DNA from: Silicimonas sp963779765
GTDB taxonomy: Bacteria > Pseudomonadota > Alphaproteobacteria > Rhodobacterales > Rhodobacteraceae
Length of the DNA stretch: 64,000 nucleotides
Assembly: GCA_963779765.1 (NCBI GenBank)
Contig: CAVZZP010000002.1
Location: forward strand, 1-64,000
Direction: 5' to 3'
Shown one piece after another: positions 1 through 8,341 of the stretch. The notes beneath the pieces were generated by a model, which was given only the letters and a program-made list of their open reading frames with translations, ran no database searches and was not told where the DNA came from. Numbering within the stretch: the first letter of the stretch is position 1; each line of letters opens with the position of its first letter. The translations under genes and the position numbers were made by a program.

Positions 1-648
1 GGGAATGCGGCACGACTCGCGTAACATAGACCGCCTGAGGTTCCGCGGTATCTTCTCGCCACGAGAGTCCCAGTCGGATTGGGCTTCCAGAGAGCGGAAC
101 TTGTAACTCCAACTGTTCTTCCACTCCAGTGCGTTTGACAATCACTTGTAAAGGCGAATCGCTCTGCAGGGCTAAGGATTCAAGCACCGTAGCACTACTC
201 AACGGAATTCCATTGATCGAAATGAGTTGGTCTCCAAGCTTGAGGGGACTGCGAGCGTCGAGGATACCGATCACTTGTAAAGTGCCAGAACCCGCTTCGA
301 CCGGCTTATACGTGAAGCTGAGCCGCGAAGCTAGAGGAGGAAGGGCTCTTCCAAGCGGGTCTGACGATAAGGGGTATCTAATCTCGCTTCGCTGCGGAAG
401 CTCGGCAATTTTTCCAAGCTCGGCCAGTTCTTCCACTTGCTCCAAGATGTAGCTTGTCACCAACTGAATCCCTGAAATATTGAGCTTCTCGACATCATCC
501 GAAGGTCGATGGTAGTCGCCATGCAGCCCCGTGTGGACATACAGCGAAGGAATCTGGCGTTGGAAAAAGGTCCAATGGTCACTATTGTCCTTGTATTCCC
601 AGTTGTAATCGAGCCATGCTCCTTCCAAGCGATCGTGCTCATCAATCG
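1..648 (-). CDS. M28-family metallopeptidase with PDZ domain, partial and foreign to the rest of the window
   Basis: The minus strand is open from about 648 down to base 1 and runs off the window. Its N-terminal part reads like the end of an M28 zinc aminopeptidase domain, with SDHWTFFQRQIP followed by HTGLHGDYHRPSDD, where metal-binding residues of the family sit. A linker follows, then a PDZ-like domain (GDQLISINGIPL). This domain order is common in planctomycete secreted peptidases. Base composition is visibly more AT-rich than everything after 650. Upstream of the readable part the frame meets a stop near 657, exactly where the neighbouring beta-glucosidase reading begins, so the gene was cut by the join rather than starting here. 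Confidence 0.7.
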
Positions 649-657
649 GCGGAAACC
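640..657. other. probable chimeric assembly junction
   Basis: To the left, a minus-strand M28 peptidase reading frame of moderate GC is open. To the right, a plus-strand GH1 beta-glucosidase tail of high GC is open. Both proteins are interrupted mid-domain at this point, and no transposase, repeat or attachment site is visible. The simplest reading is a join of DNA from two organisms during assembly. A real transfer breakpoint is less likely because both genes are broken at the same spot. Confidence 0.7.
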
Positions 658-857
658 GTCACCGCACCGCGTGCCACCAACTTCGCGCCGAGGGCGTGCC
701 GGTCGCGGGCTACTACGTCTGGTCTCTCATGGACAATTACGAGTGGTCGCTTGGCTATGAAAAACGCTTCGGCCTCGTCCACGTCGACTTCGACACGCTG
801 GAGAGAACGCCCAAGGCGTCCTACCTTGCGCTGAAAGAGGCCTTCGAGCGCGCATGA
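651..857 (+). CDS. GH1 beta-glucosidase, C-terminal fragment
   Basis: About 68 codons ending in TGA match the end of glycoside hydrolase family 1. They contain GYYVWSLMDNYEW, which carries the conserved tryptophans and aglycone/glucose-binding region, then GYEKRFGLVHVDF and RTPKASYLALK. The two catalytic glutamates and the rest of the barrel lie upstream and are missing because of the junction. The stop overlaps the ATG of the glucokinase gene (ATGA), so the two were one operon: a beta-glucoside hydrolase releasing glucose for phosphorylation by the next enzyme. Confidence 0.8.
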   Translation, partial: GNRHRTACHQLRAEGVPVAGYYVWSLMDNYEWSLGYEKRFGLVHVDFDTLERTPKASYLALKEAFERA

Positions 858-1801
858 CACACGATTTCCGATACGCTTTCACTGGTCGCCGACGTCGGCG
901 GCACCAACACCCGCGTGGCGCTCGCCAAGGGCGCGCATCTTCTGACGGAAGCGTCCGGCGGTTCCGCAACGCCGACCATCCCAGTCTCGAGGACGTGCTG
1001 TCGGTCTATGTCGCCGACGAAGGCGTCGACTGCGCTGCCGCCGCTGTCGCGGTCGCGGGACCGGTGCGCGATGGCAAGGGAAGCCTGACCAACCTCGACT
1101 GGTCGATCGACACCCCGATGCTGGCCCGCGTCACGAAGGCCGAGCGGCTTGCCGTCCTGAACGACCTTCAGGCCCAGGCCCATGCTCTTGGACACATCGC
1201 GCCCGAGAACCTGCGCGCCGTCATTCCCGCCGGTGAGGGGCAGTCGGGGTCGACTCGCCTTGTCGTGGGCGTCGGCACGGGCTTCAACGCCGCGGTTGCA
1301 CTTGAAACGCCGGCGGGCCGGATCGTGCCCCCCGCCGAATGCGGGCACGTCACCATGCCCGTCCGCACGGCGGAAGCGCTTGGTCTCGCCGAGTTCGTCG
1401 ACGACCGACACGGCTTCGCGTCGGTCGAGGACGTTCTGTCCGGGCGCGGGTTGGAGAACATCTATGCCTGGCGTTCGGGCAGGAGCCGAAGCACCTCCGA
1501 GATCCTCGCCGCCGTGGATGACGACACCGCCGCGACCGAGTTGGTCGAATGGTTCGTGCGGCTGATGGGGGCGGTTGCGGGCGACCTGGCCCTGATCTAC
1601 CTGCCCTTCGGCGGCCTGTTCCTGATCGGCGGGATGAGCCGCGCGATGACGCCCTATTTCGACCGCTTCGGATTCGCCGACAGCTTTTGCGACAAGGGCC
1701 GGTTCTCGGACTTCCTGGGCCAGTTCCCGGTCTCGGTCGTCGAGGACGATTTCGCCGCCCTCAGCGGTCTTGCCGCGCACCTAGCGGATGGCAGGGCCTA
1801 A
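854..1801 (+). CDS. glk: glucokinase (two compensating frame disruptions)
   Basis: ATP-dependent phosphorylation of glucose to glucose-6-phosphate. The phosphate-binding motif SLVADVGGTNTRVAL is present but lies in the +1 frame relative to the ATG and to the rest of the protein. An extra base near 863 and a second shift near 950 restore the frame at RRFRNADHPSLED. The remainder is a full-length Glk/ROK-like glucokinase with GVGTGFN and the ECGH region. Its ATG overlaps the stop of the upstream beta-glucosidase. Glucose-6-phosphate would feed the Entner-Doudoroff enzymes at 29-32 kb. The disruptions look like sequence errors because both halves are well conserved. Confidence 0.85.
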   Translation: MTHDFRYAFTGRRRRRHQHPRGARQGRASSDGSVRRFRNADHPSLEDVLSVYVADEGVDCAAAAVAVAGPVRDGKGSLTNLDWSIDTPMLARVTKAERLAVLNDLQAQAHALGHIAPENLRAVIPAGEGQSGSTRLVVGVGTGFNAAVALETPAGRIVPPAECGHVTMPVRTAEALGLAEFVDDRHGFASVEDVLSGRGLENIYAWRSGRSRSTSEILAAVDDDTAATELVEWFVRLMGAVAGDLALIYLPFGGLFLIGGMSRAMTPYFDRFGFADSFCDKGRFSDFLGQFPVSVVEDDFAALSGLAAHLADGRA

Positions 1802-1912
1802 AGGCCCGCCAGCTTCTCTCCGAGTAACCGCATCTTAAGAGCCCCCGGTCTAATCAGCACGGGCCGGAGGACGATGGTCCGACGGTCTCAGGTCTGAAAT
1901 CGAGGTGTTTGG

Positions 1913-2188
1913 ATGGCGAAGCGGGTGAAGCTTGACGCTAGGCTGGATTCCGCGGCGGCCGACAGGTTGCGCGCGCAGTTGAAGGGGTCAGCGGACGGCG
2001 ATCTGACGCTGGACGCCACGTCGGTCGAAATGCTGGGCGGGTTGTGCCTTGAACTCATCCTGTCGGCCCGGTCGCTGTGGTCGGCGCGCGCCAAGGCGTT
2101 CGCCGTCGATGCGCCTTCGGCGGCCATGATCGACGATCTTGCGCGCTATGGCCTGACACCCGAAGCGCTGTCGGGAGACGCGGCATGA
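1913..2188 (+). CDS. STAS-domain protein, first gene of the che operon (CheS-like position)
   Basis: A 91-residue protein that is essentially one STAS (sulfate transporter and anti-sigma antagonist) fold. It has LDARLDSAAADRLRAQL, then LTLDATSVEMLGGLCLELIL where a phosphorylatable Ser/Thr would sit, and a C-terminal helix. It overlaps the following cheY by ATGA. In rhizobial che operons a small protein called CheS occupies this same first position and binds CheA to help drain phosphate from CheY1. Equivalence here is by position and size only. No other regulator domain is present. Confidence 0.75.
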   Translation: MAKRVKLDARLDSAAADRLRAQLKGSADGDLTLDATSVEMLGGLCLELILSARSLWSARAKAFAVDAPSAAMIDDLARYGLTPEALSGDAA

Positions 2189-2550
2189 GCATCTCGGTCC
2201 TCGCCGTCGACGACAGCCGCACCATGCGGGACATGATCACGCTTGCGCTCGTGTCCGAAGGGTTCGAGGTCCACCTCGCCGAAGACGGGCAGCACGGGCT
2301 CGAGGTTCTCGACGACATCGAACCCGACGTGATCATCACCGACATCAACATGCCGCGCCTCGACGGCTTCGGCTTCATCGATGCGGTCCGGTCGCGCGAC
2401 GACGCGCGCACGATCCCCATCCTGGTGTTGACGACGGAAAGCTCGGCCGACCTGAAGACGCGCGCCCGGAACGCAGGCGCCACCGGCTGGATCGTCAAGC
2501 CCTTCGCGCAGGACAAGCTGGTCCGCGCGCTTCGCATGGTCACAGGATAG
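2185..2550 (+). CDS. cheY: chemotaxis response regulator CheY (first copy)
   Basis: A single receiver domain of 121 residues. It has the acidic pocket VDDSRTMR at the N-terminus, phospho-acceptor Asp53 in DVIITDINMPRLDG, the Thr of VLTTES, and the invariant Lys in IVKPFAQ. It accepts phosphate from CheA and acts on the flagellar motor or as a phosphate sink. It is translationally coupled to the STAS gene upstream and directly precedes cheA, the position of CheY1 in alphaproteobacterial operons. Confidence 0.95.
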   Translation: MSISVLAVDDSRTMRDMITLALVSEGFEVHLAEDGQHGLEVLDDIEPDVIITDINMPRLDGFGFIDAVRSRDDARTIPILVLTTESSADLKTRARNAGATGWIVKPFAQDKLVRALRMVTG

Positions 2551-2561
2551 GAGCGAGTACC

Positions 2562-4708
2562 GTGTCCGACCCGATGCAGGAAATCATGGCGTCGTTCTTC
2601 GTCGAGTGCGAGGAGCTGCACGAGGCGCTTGTGCGATGCCCTTCGAGACGATGGCCGACGGCGAGTCCGACGTCGAAACGATCAACGTCGCTTTCCGCGC
2701 GGTCCATTCCATCAAGGGCGGCGCGGGCGCCTTCGGGCTGAATGACCTCGTCGAATTCGCGCACCAGTTCGAAACGGTGATGGACGCCTGCCGGTCGGGA
2801 GCACTTGTGCCCGACGACGCGCTTCATGCGCTGTTCCTGCGCTGCGCGGACATGCTGTCGGACCTGATCCGCTGCTCGCGCGATGGCGAGGGAGATCGAC
2901 AGCGCCACATCGGCCGGGCTGATCGCAGAATTGTCGACCTACGCTGGCGGCCCCGGCCACGACGAGCCCGCGCCTGTCATCGACTTCCAGCCGATGACGC
3001 TCGACCTCCTCGATCTGGGGGGTGGGTCGACGCCCTGCCCGACCTGCCTTCGCTCGATGCGATGGAACCCCAGCCCGAGCCGACAGCGGTCGGCGTGACG
3101 GTCGAGTTCCGGCCCGAGGGCGAGCTTTACGAAAGCGGCAACGAGCCTTTGTTCCTTCTCAAGACACTCGCGGACCTGGCCCTTGCGAGATCGACTGCTC
3201 CTTCAGTCCGCCCGAGACCTTGCAGGACCTCGACCGCCCCGGCGGCCGTCTGACCTGGACCATCCGCATCGGCGGAGAAGCGACACCCGCCGGGGTGCAG
3301 GAGGTCTTCGAATTCGCCGAGGGCCTCTGCCATCTGAAGATCATCTCCTCGGGCGGCTCTGTTCTGCCGACCCTCGACGTGCCTCTGATCGAAACGGGTG
3401 ACGAGGACGACGACGAGGCACTCTCTGCGCCTCCGCCCCTCGCACAGCTTGCGGCCGCCCGAGAACCGCGATCCGAGCCCAGGGCCGCGGCCGCCCAGCC
3501 CAAGACCTCGCCCACGGTCCGCGTCGATCTCGACCGCATCGAGCGTCTGGTGAACCTCGTGGGCGAACTCGTGATCAATCAGGCGATGCTGTCGCAATCC
3601 ATCGCCGAACAGAACATTCCGCCCAATTCGCCCGTCAGCGCGGGCCTCGACGAATTCATGCAGCTCACGCGGAACATTCAGGAAAGCGTGATGATGATCC
3701 GCGCGCAGCCCGTGAAGTCGCTGTTCCAGCGCATGTCGCGCATCGTGCGCGAGGCGTCGGCCGCCGTGAACAAGACGGTGCGCCTGACCACCGAAGGCGA
3801 CGCGACCGAGATCGACAAGACCGCCATCGAACGCCTCGCCGACCCGCTGACGCACATGATCCGGAACGCCGTCGACCACGGGCTTGAATCGACCGAAAAG
3901 CGTCTGGCCTCCGGCAAGCCGAAGACGGGCGAAATCCGCCTCAGCGCCGCGCACCGGTCGGGCCGTGTCATCATCGAGGTGTCGGACGACGGCGGCGGCA
4001 TCAATCGCGAGAAGGTGCGATCGATCGCGGCAGCCAAGGGCCTGATCCCCGAGGATGCGACGCTGAGCGAGTCCGAGATCGACCAGCTTCTGTTCCTGCC
4101 CGGTTTCTCGACCGCGACAGAGGTTTCCGGCGCTTTCGGGACGCGGCGTCGGGATGGACGTCGTCAAGACGCAGATCACCTCGCTCGGCGGCCGCGTCAC
4201 CATCGACTCGGTTGCGGGCGTGGGCACCACCTTCGCGATTTCACTGCCGCTTACGCTCGCCGTTCTCGACGGGATGGTCGTGACGGTCGCGGACGAGACC
4301 CTGGTGATCCCGCTCAACTCCATCGTCGAGACCCTGTCGCTTTCCCCCTCGGATTTGCGGCTCGTCGGACCGGGCCAGCAGGTGCTCTGCGTGCGCGAGC
4401 AGTTCGTCCCGGTGCTCGACCTCGGTGTCGAGCTTGGCTACCGCGTCGGCTCCCAGGTCCGCGAAGGCACCATCGCGCTGCTCATCTCGCCCGAGGAAGG
4501 TGTCCTCGTCGCTCTCCTCGTCGACACTATCGAGGATCAGCGGCAGGTCGTCATCAAGGGGCTGCAGGAAAGCTATGGCCGCGTCCCCGGCGTGGCAGCC
4601 GCCACCATCCTCGGCGACGGGCAGATCGCCCTGATCCTCGACCCCAACGACCTCGTCCAGAACGTCTCGGGCGAGGACCGCTTCGTCATGCAGAAAAAGG
4701 CTTCCTGA
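2562..4708 (+). CDS. cheA: chemotaxis histidine kinase CheA (several frame disruptions)
   Basis: Starts at GTG with MSDPMQEIMASFFVECEEL and ends MQKKAS. The reading is broken near 2632-2641, 2875, 3015, 3185 and 4135, but every piece matches CheA in order: P1 with the phosphorylated His in AFRAVHSIKGGAGAFG, P2 (CheY-binding), P3 dimerisation helices (IERLVNLVGELVINQAML), P4 ATP-binding kinase (HMIRNAVDHGLES, VSDDGGGIN) and the P5 CheW-like domain. It autophosphorylates in response to chemoreceptors and passes phosphate to the CheY proteins. The regular domain order argues that the breaks are sequence errors. Taken literally, no full-length protein could be made. Confidence 0.9.
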
Positions 4709-4709
4709 G

Positions 4710-5192
4710 ATGACCGCACATGTCGAACGGGACGGCTCTTCCGCCGATCCCGCCGCCTCCAGCCGGACGGAGTACCTGTCGTTCCGGATCGGCGATAGCG
4801 AATACTCGGTCGAGATCATGTCCGTCCGCGAGATCCGCGGCTGGACGCGCACCACGTCCCTTCCGCACGCGCCCAATTTCGTGCGCGGTGTCATAAACCT
4901 GCGCGGCACCGTCCTCCCGTGATCGACCTTGCGCTGAGGCTGGGACTGCCTGCCTCGGACCCCGAGGACCGCAACGTGATCATCGTCGTCGACGTGGGAT
5001 CGCGCGTCATGGGTCTGAGGGTCGACGCCGTGTCGGACATCCTGTCGTTCTCGCGCGACCAGCTTCAGCCGCCGCCCGAGATGACACAGAAGTCGCGGTT
5101 CGTGCGGGCGTTGACCATCCTCGACGACCGGATGGTGCGCCTCCTCGATCTCGAAGCGGTGCTGCCCTCGACTCGAAGAAATCGCCGCATGA
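4710..5192 (+). CDS. cheW: chemotaxis coupling protein CheW (two frame disruptions)
   Basis: CheW bridges chemoreceptors and CheA. The N-terminal part (EYLSFRIGDSEYSVEIMSVREI, split by no gap) continues to FVRGVINLRGTVLP, where a base is missing near 4918. The rest resumes as VIDLALRLGLP and VGLRVDAVSDILSF-type sequence to LLDLEAVLP. A second shift near 5165-5175 allows the natural end LEEIAA with TGA at 5190-5192, overlapping the cheR ATG. Read literally, the second half runs in frame into CheR, giving a false CheW-CheR fusion. Confidence 0.88.
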
Positions 5193-6025
5193 CATCGCTT
5201 CAGGCTGCCTCCGTCGCGGCGCAGCTTTCGGACGCCGAATTCGCCCGTCTTACGGCGATCGCCGCCAAGGAGGCCGGCCTGTCGATCCCATCGTCGAAGA
5301 AGTCGCTTGTGCAGTCGCGCATCTCGCGCCGGATGCGCGAACTCGGGCTGGGCGAGTGCGGCGCTTACCTCGCGCGGCTCGACGCGGACGCCTCAGAGAC
5401 GCGCGAGCTCATCTCGGTCCTGACCACGAACGTCTCGAACTTCTATCGCGAACGCCACCATTTCGAGTATTTGCTGGCCAAGGGCGTGCCCCATCTCTCG
5501 GAAAAGCTCCGACGCGGTGAACGCGTGCGCATCTGGTCGGCCGGATGCTCCAGTGGGCAGGAACCCTATACCATCGCGATCGAGCTTCTGAAGGCGATGC
5601 CCGAGGCAAGCTCTGCGGACATCCTTGTCCTGGGCTCGGACATCGACCCCAAGATCCTGCGCCGGGCCGTGGAGGGTGTCTATTCTCCTTCAGACCTCGA
5701 GCCCGTCGCACCCGCCGATCGCCACACCTTCTTCGAGGCGGCGGGCGACGGTCAGATGCGCGTCGCCGATCGCGTCCGGGCGCTTGTGCGGTTCCGCGAA
5801 CTCAACCTGCACGCCCCCTGGCCGATGAAGGGCACGTTCGATGCGATATTTTGTCGAAACGTCGTGATTTACTTCGACGACGAGGTGCAGCGCCGCCTCT
5901 GGCCACGGTTCCGCGACAAGCTGGAAACGGGAGGTTGCCTCTTTTTGGGACATTCCGAACGCATCCACCCTCTCGACGGTACGGGCTTCAGGAACGCCGG
6001 CGTCACGATCTATCAGAAAACGTAA
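5189..6025 (+). CDS. cheR: chemoreceptor glutamate methyltransferase CheR
   Basis: S-adenosylmethionine-dependent methylation of chemoreceptor glutamates for adaptation. The start at MTSLQAASVAAQLS overlaps the cheW stop (ATGA). The 278-residue protein has the N-terminal helical CheR domain (TELISVLTTNVSNFYRE-like segment ETRELISVLTTNVSNFYRE), the SAM-binding motif WSAGCSSGQEPYTIA, LGSDIDPKILRRA, and FDAIFCRNVVIYFD. Length is normal for the family. No cheB methylesterase follows, although that gene normally opposes CheR in the same operon. Confidence 0.95.
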   Translation: MTSLQAASVAAQLSDAEFARLTAIAAKEAGLSIPSSKKSLVQSRISRRMRELGLGECGAYLARLDADASETRELISVLTTNVSNFYRERHHFEYLLAKGVPHLSEKLRRGERVRIWSAGCSSGQEPYTIAIELLKAMPEASSADILVLGSDIDPKILRRAVEGVYSPSDLEPVAPADRHTFFEAAGDGQMRVADRVRALVRFRELNLHAPWPMKGTFDAIFCRNVVIYFDDEVQRRLWPRFRDKLETGGCLFLGHSERIHPLDGTGFRNAGVTIYQKT

Positions 6026-6053
6026 AAAATAGAACGAGAGGCGCAGGAAACAA

Positions 6054-6440
6054 ATGTCACTGAGAGACCAGCTTCGCGTCATGGTGGTCGACGACATGTC
6101 GACGAGCCGGGGCCTTATCACCCAGGCGCTCGACGCCATCGGCATCCGCAACGTGGCGACCGCTTCGGACGGAAAATCCGCCTTGGCCTCGCTTGCCAAG
6201 TCGCCGGTTCATCTGGTGATTTCGGACTACAACATGCCCGAGATGGACGGGCTGCACCTTCTTCACTACCTGCGGAACACGCCGCAAACCCAGAAGACGG
6301 GCTTTCTGCTGATCACGGGCCGCGCCGACCCCGCCATCATCAACAAGGGCAAGCAGCTCGGCATGAACAATTTCCTCCCGAAGCCGTTCCAGCCCGCCGA
6401 ACTCAAGGCTGCCATCGAAGCGATCGTGGGCCGGCTCTAG
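6054..6440 (+). CDS. cheY: chemotaxis response regulator CheY (second copy)
   Basis: A 128-residue receiver domain. It has the acidic pair in VMVVDDMSTSRG, phospho-acceptor Asp58 in LVISDYNMPEMDG, the Thr of LLITGR and Lys in FLPKPFQP. It corresponds by position to CheY2, the motor-binding regulator of alphaproteobacterial che operons. The next gene starts at the base after its stop. The receiver differs clearly from the first CheY of the operon, so the two probably have separate roles (motor control versus phosphate sink). Confidence 0.95.
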   Translation: MSLRDQLRVMVVDDMSTSRGLITQALDAIGIRNVATASDGKSALASLAKSPVHLVISDYNMPEMDGLHLLHYLRNTPQTQKTGFLLITGRADPAIINKGKQLGMNNFLPKPFQPAELKAAIEAIVGRL

Positions 6441-6812
6441 GTGATCCAGGACGACCTCCATACGCTGTCGGTCGGACCCGAGGACGTGGCGCGCATCCTC
6501 AGCGCGATGGCGCAACTCATGGACCAGATGCACCAGCGCGACCTCGCCTTGCAGGATGCGATCTCGGACCTGACCGACCTCACGGCGCCGGTGTCCGAGA
6601 GCCTGCGGCACATCCAGCACATCGACCTCGTCACGCAGACGCACGGCGATCTCGCCCGGTTTCTGCCGCAGCTCGCCGACTGTCTCGTCGGCCATCCGGT
6701 GCATCACCGGAAGCTTGCGGGGGCGCTGACGCTTCACAGCCTCCAGAACCTTCTTCTGGGGAACAGCGCCGAAGCCGACGCGGTCGAGGCGGGGGAGCTG
6801 TCGTTGTTCTGA
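6441..6812 (+). CDS. small helical chemotaxis protein with DxxxQ motif (CheT-like candidate)
   Basis: Starts at GTG immediately after the cheY stop; 123 residues, predicted mostly helical, no membrane segment. Residues 58-68 read IQHIDLVTQTH, giving Asp62-x3-Gln66, the spacing of the phosphatase motif in CheZ. In Sinorhizobium a protein of the same size at the same end-of-operon position, CheT, has this motif and speeds CheY1 dephosphorylation. No overall sequence similarity to CheZ is evident. Function as a CheY phosphatase is inferred from motif, size and position. Confidence 0.65.
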   Translation: MIQDDLHTLSVGPEDVARILSAMAQLMDQMHQRDLALQDAISDLTDLTAPVSESLRHIQHIDLVTQTHGDLARFLPQLADCLVGHPVHHRKLAGALTLHSLQNLLLGNSAEADAVEAGELSLF

Positions 6813-7273
6813 GGGAGGAGGAGTCGAGTGCGGCAAGGCACATTCCATGAGGCAAAAAGGGCGCGCGGCAGACGGATCGTCGCGGCGGAGCCGTGCGCTT
6901 TATCGGGTGCCTGGCTGGACACGAATCTGCGCTGCTCGTGCGGGCTTCGCAGAACCGAATGGCACAGGATTGACGGAAGACCGTAATGCATATGATAATT
7001 CGAGAACGGATTAGTGCGGAGGGGTGCGAACTCTCGGACCCATGACCCGTCGAAGTCTGCAACGTTCCTATTCCTGGCGCTTCGACACGGGTCCTCTCGG
7101 CTAGCGATCTTGAACCCTTGCCAGCCACCGACGTGACGGCTTCGGCGAGTGTCCGTCAGGCACCTGTGTCCCCTTCCGCAACACCTGTCATTTCCTGACG
7201 TCGCATCAGTTGCGACCGGGGACCTCTACCAGAAAACCAAAATTCTCTGGTTTCGGATGTCGATTTGAACGTT
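6813..7273. other. non-coding stretch after the che operon
   Basis: About 460 bases with no reading frame that resembles a protein. Codon pattern is lost on both strands compared with the flanking genes. I recognise no tRNA or other RNA. It may be degraded sequence continuous with the sufD remnant to its right. Confidence 0.5.
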
Positions 7274-7510
7274 TCAGGGCTGCCGCGAGGCGGGTCTGGC
7301 AGCGTCCTGCATCTGCGCGCCGCGCTTCACGAGGATCCTGCCCTGAAAGTCGAGAACCGACCTGGTGCGCAAAACCATTTTGAAGACCTGCCGACCCTCG
7401 CAGTCAGGCGCGTCGTGAACCTTGAAGACGATGGCGTCGTGATGGACGTCGCTGTCGCAGACGGCAGCACCCTCTACTGCGGCGTCGCAGATCAGGTCCG
7501 GAAACCACAT
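7274..7510 (-). pseudogene. sufD remnant (Fe-S cluster scaffold fragment)
   Basis: A 78-codon frame whose centre reads HHDAIVFKVHDAPDCEGRQ, then VFKMVLRTRSVLDFQGRILV and RGAQMQD. This matches the SufB/SufD beta-helix core, where SufD has H-APDC-SRQVFK-VL and FQGKILV-AQKTDG. Only about 55 residues of a roughly 420-residue protein remain. No other suf gene is nearby and the sequence on both sides shows no continuation. It is best read as a decayed fragment of a former or duplicated suf locus. An active small protein is unlikely. Confidence 0.6.
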
Positions 7511-7608
7511 TGCGTCCGCGCTTTCGATCGGCGTCGCACAAGCTTAACGAAGCACACCGAGCAACGTCCCGAACCGCCATCGGCGTCACGCGACGCTCCG
7601 CCCCGACC

Positions 7609-8193
7609 TCAGGCCTCCAGCTCCGCGTCCCAGTACAGGAAGTCGAGCCAGGTCTCATGCAGGTGGTTCGGCGGAAACTTCCGACCCTGATTGCGCAGCT
7701 CCTCGGCGGCGGGCCGGATCGGAGCGCGGAGAAGGCTGAGGCCAGAGCGCGACAGCGACTTCGCGCCCTTGCGCAGGTTGCAGGACGAGCAGGCGGCGAC
7801 GACGTTTTCCCAACTCGTCACGCCGCCGCGCGCGCGGGGGACGACATGGTCGAAGGTCAGGTCGCCCTTGGCGCCGCAGTACTGGCAGCGGAATTCGTCG
7901 CGCAGGAAGAGGTTGAACCGGGTGAAGGCCACACGTTTTTGCGGCTTCACGTAGTCCTTCAGGACGACGACCGACGGAATGCGGATCTCGGTCGAGGGAC
8001 TGCGCACGACCTCGTCGTATTCGGCGATGATCTGCACCCGGTCGAGCCAGGCGGCCTTCACCGCTTCCTGCCAGGGCCAGAGCGAAAGGGGATAGTAGCT
8101 GAGAGGGCGGTAATCGGCGTTCAGGACCAGCGCGGGGTGATTCCGCAGGCTGTTCGGCTCACGCACGAAACTCGTTCTGAAATCCAAGCTCAT
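7609..8193 (-). CDS. HNH endonuclease family protein
   Basis: A 194-residue protein with a C-terminal HNH nuclease fold. It contains FRCQYCGAKGDLTFDHVVPRARGG, here read as CQYC zinc knuckle plus DHVVPRARGG, followed by SWENVVAACSSCNLRKG, which holds the second zinc CxxC and the Asn/His metal site. The start at MSLDFRTSFV is chosen because residues before it are low-quality arginine-rich sequence. Housekeeping members of this family are found singly in many alphaproteobacteria. No restriction or toxin partner is adjacent. Confidence 0.88.
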   Translation of the reverse strand: MSLDFRTSFVREPNSLRNHPALVLNADYRPLSYYPLSLWPWQEAVKAAWLDRVQIIAEYDEVVRSPSTEIRIPSVVVLKDYVKPQKRVAFTRFNLFLRDEFRCQYCGAKGDLTFDHVVPRARGGVTSWENVVAACSSCNLRKGAKSLSRSGLSLLRAPIRPAAEELRNQGRKFPPNHLHETWLDFLYWDAELEA

Positions 8194-8341
8194 CCGCAAC
8201 TCCGGCTCCGCCCTGCCTGCCTCATGGCGCCAAGACGAGACGCCCCGCCTCGATACCTTGAGGAAACTATATATGGAGGCCCGATACCTGCAACCCCCAT
8301 GATCGGCCTTACCGGCAGCCTGCAACGGTCGTGTGACGGCC

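Noticed and set aside
854..5192. Programmed ribosomal frameshifting in glk, cheA and cheW
   Set aside because: The shifts lack slippery heptamers with downstream pseudoknots and go mostly in one direction across unrelated genes, as sequencing errors do.
4919..6025. A single frame joining the second half of CheW to CheR as a fusion protein
   Set aside because: One base step near 5165-5175 restores the normal CheW end LEEIAA and a TGA overlapping the cheR ATG, so the fusion is produced by a sequence error.
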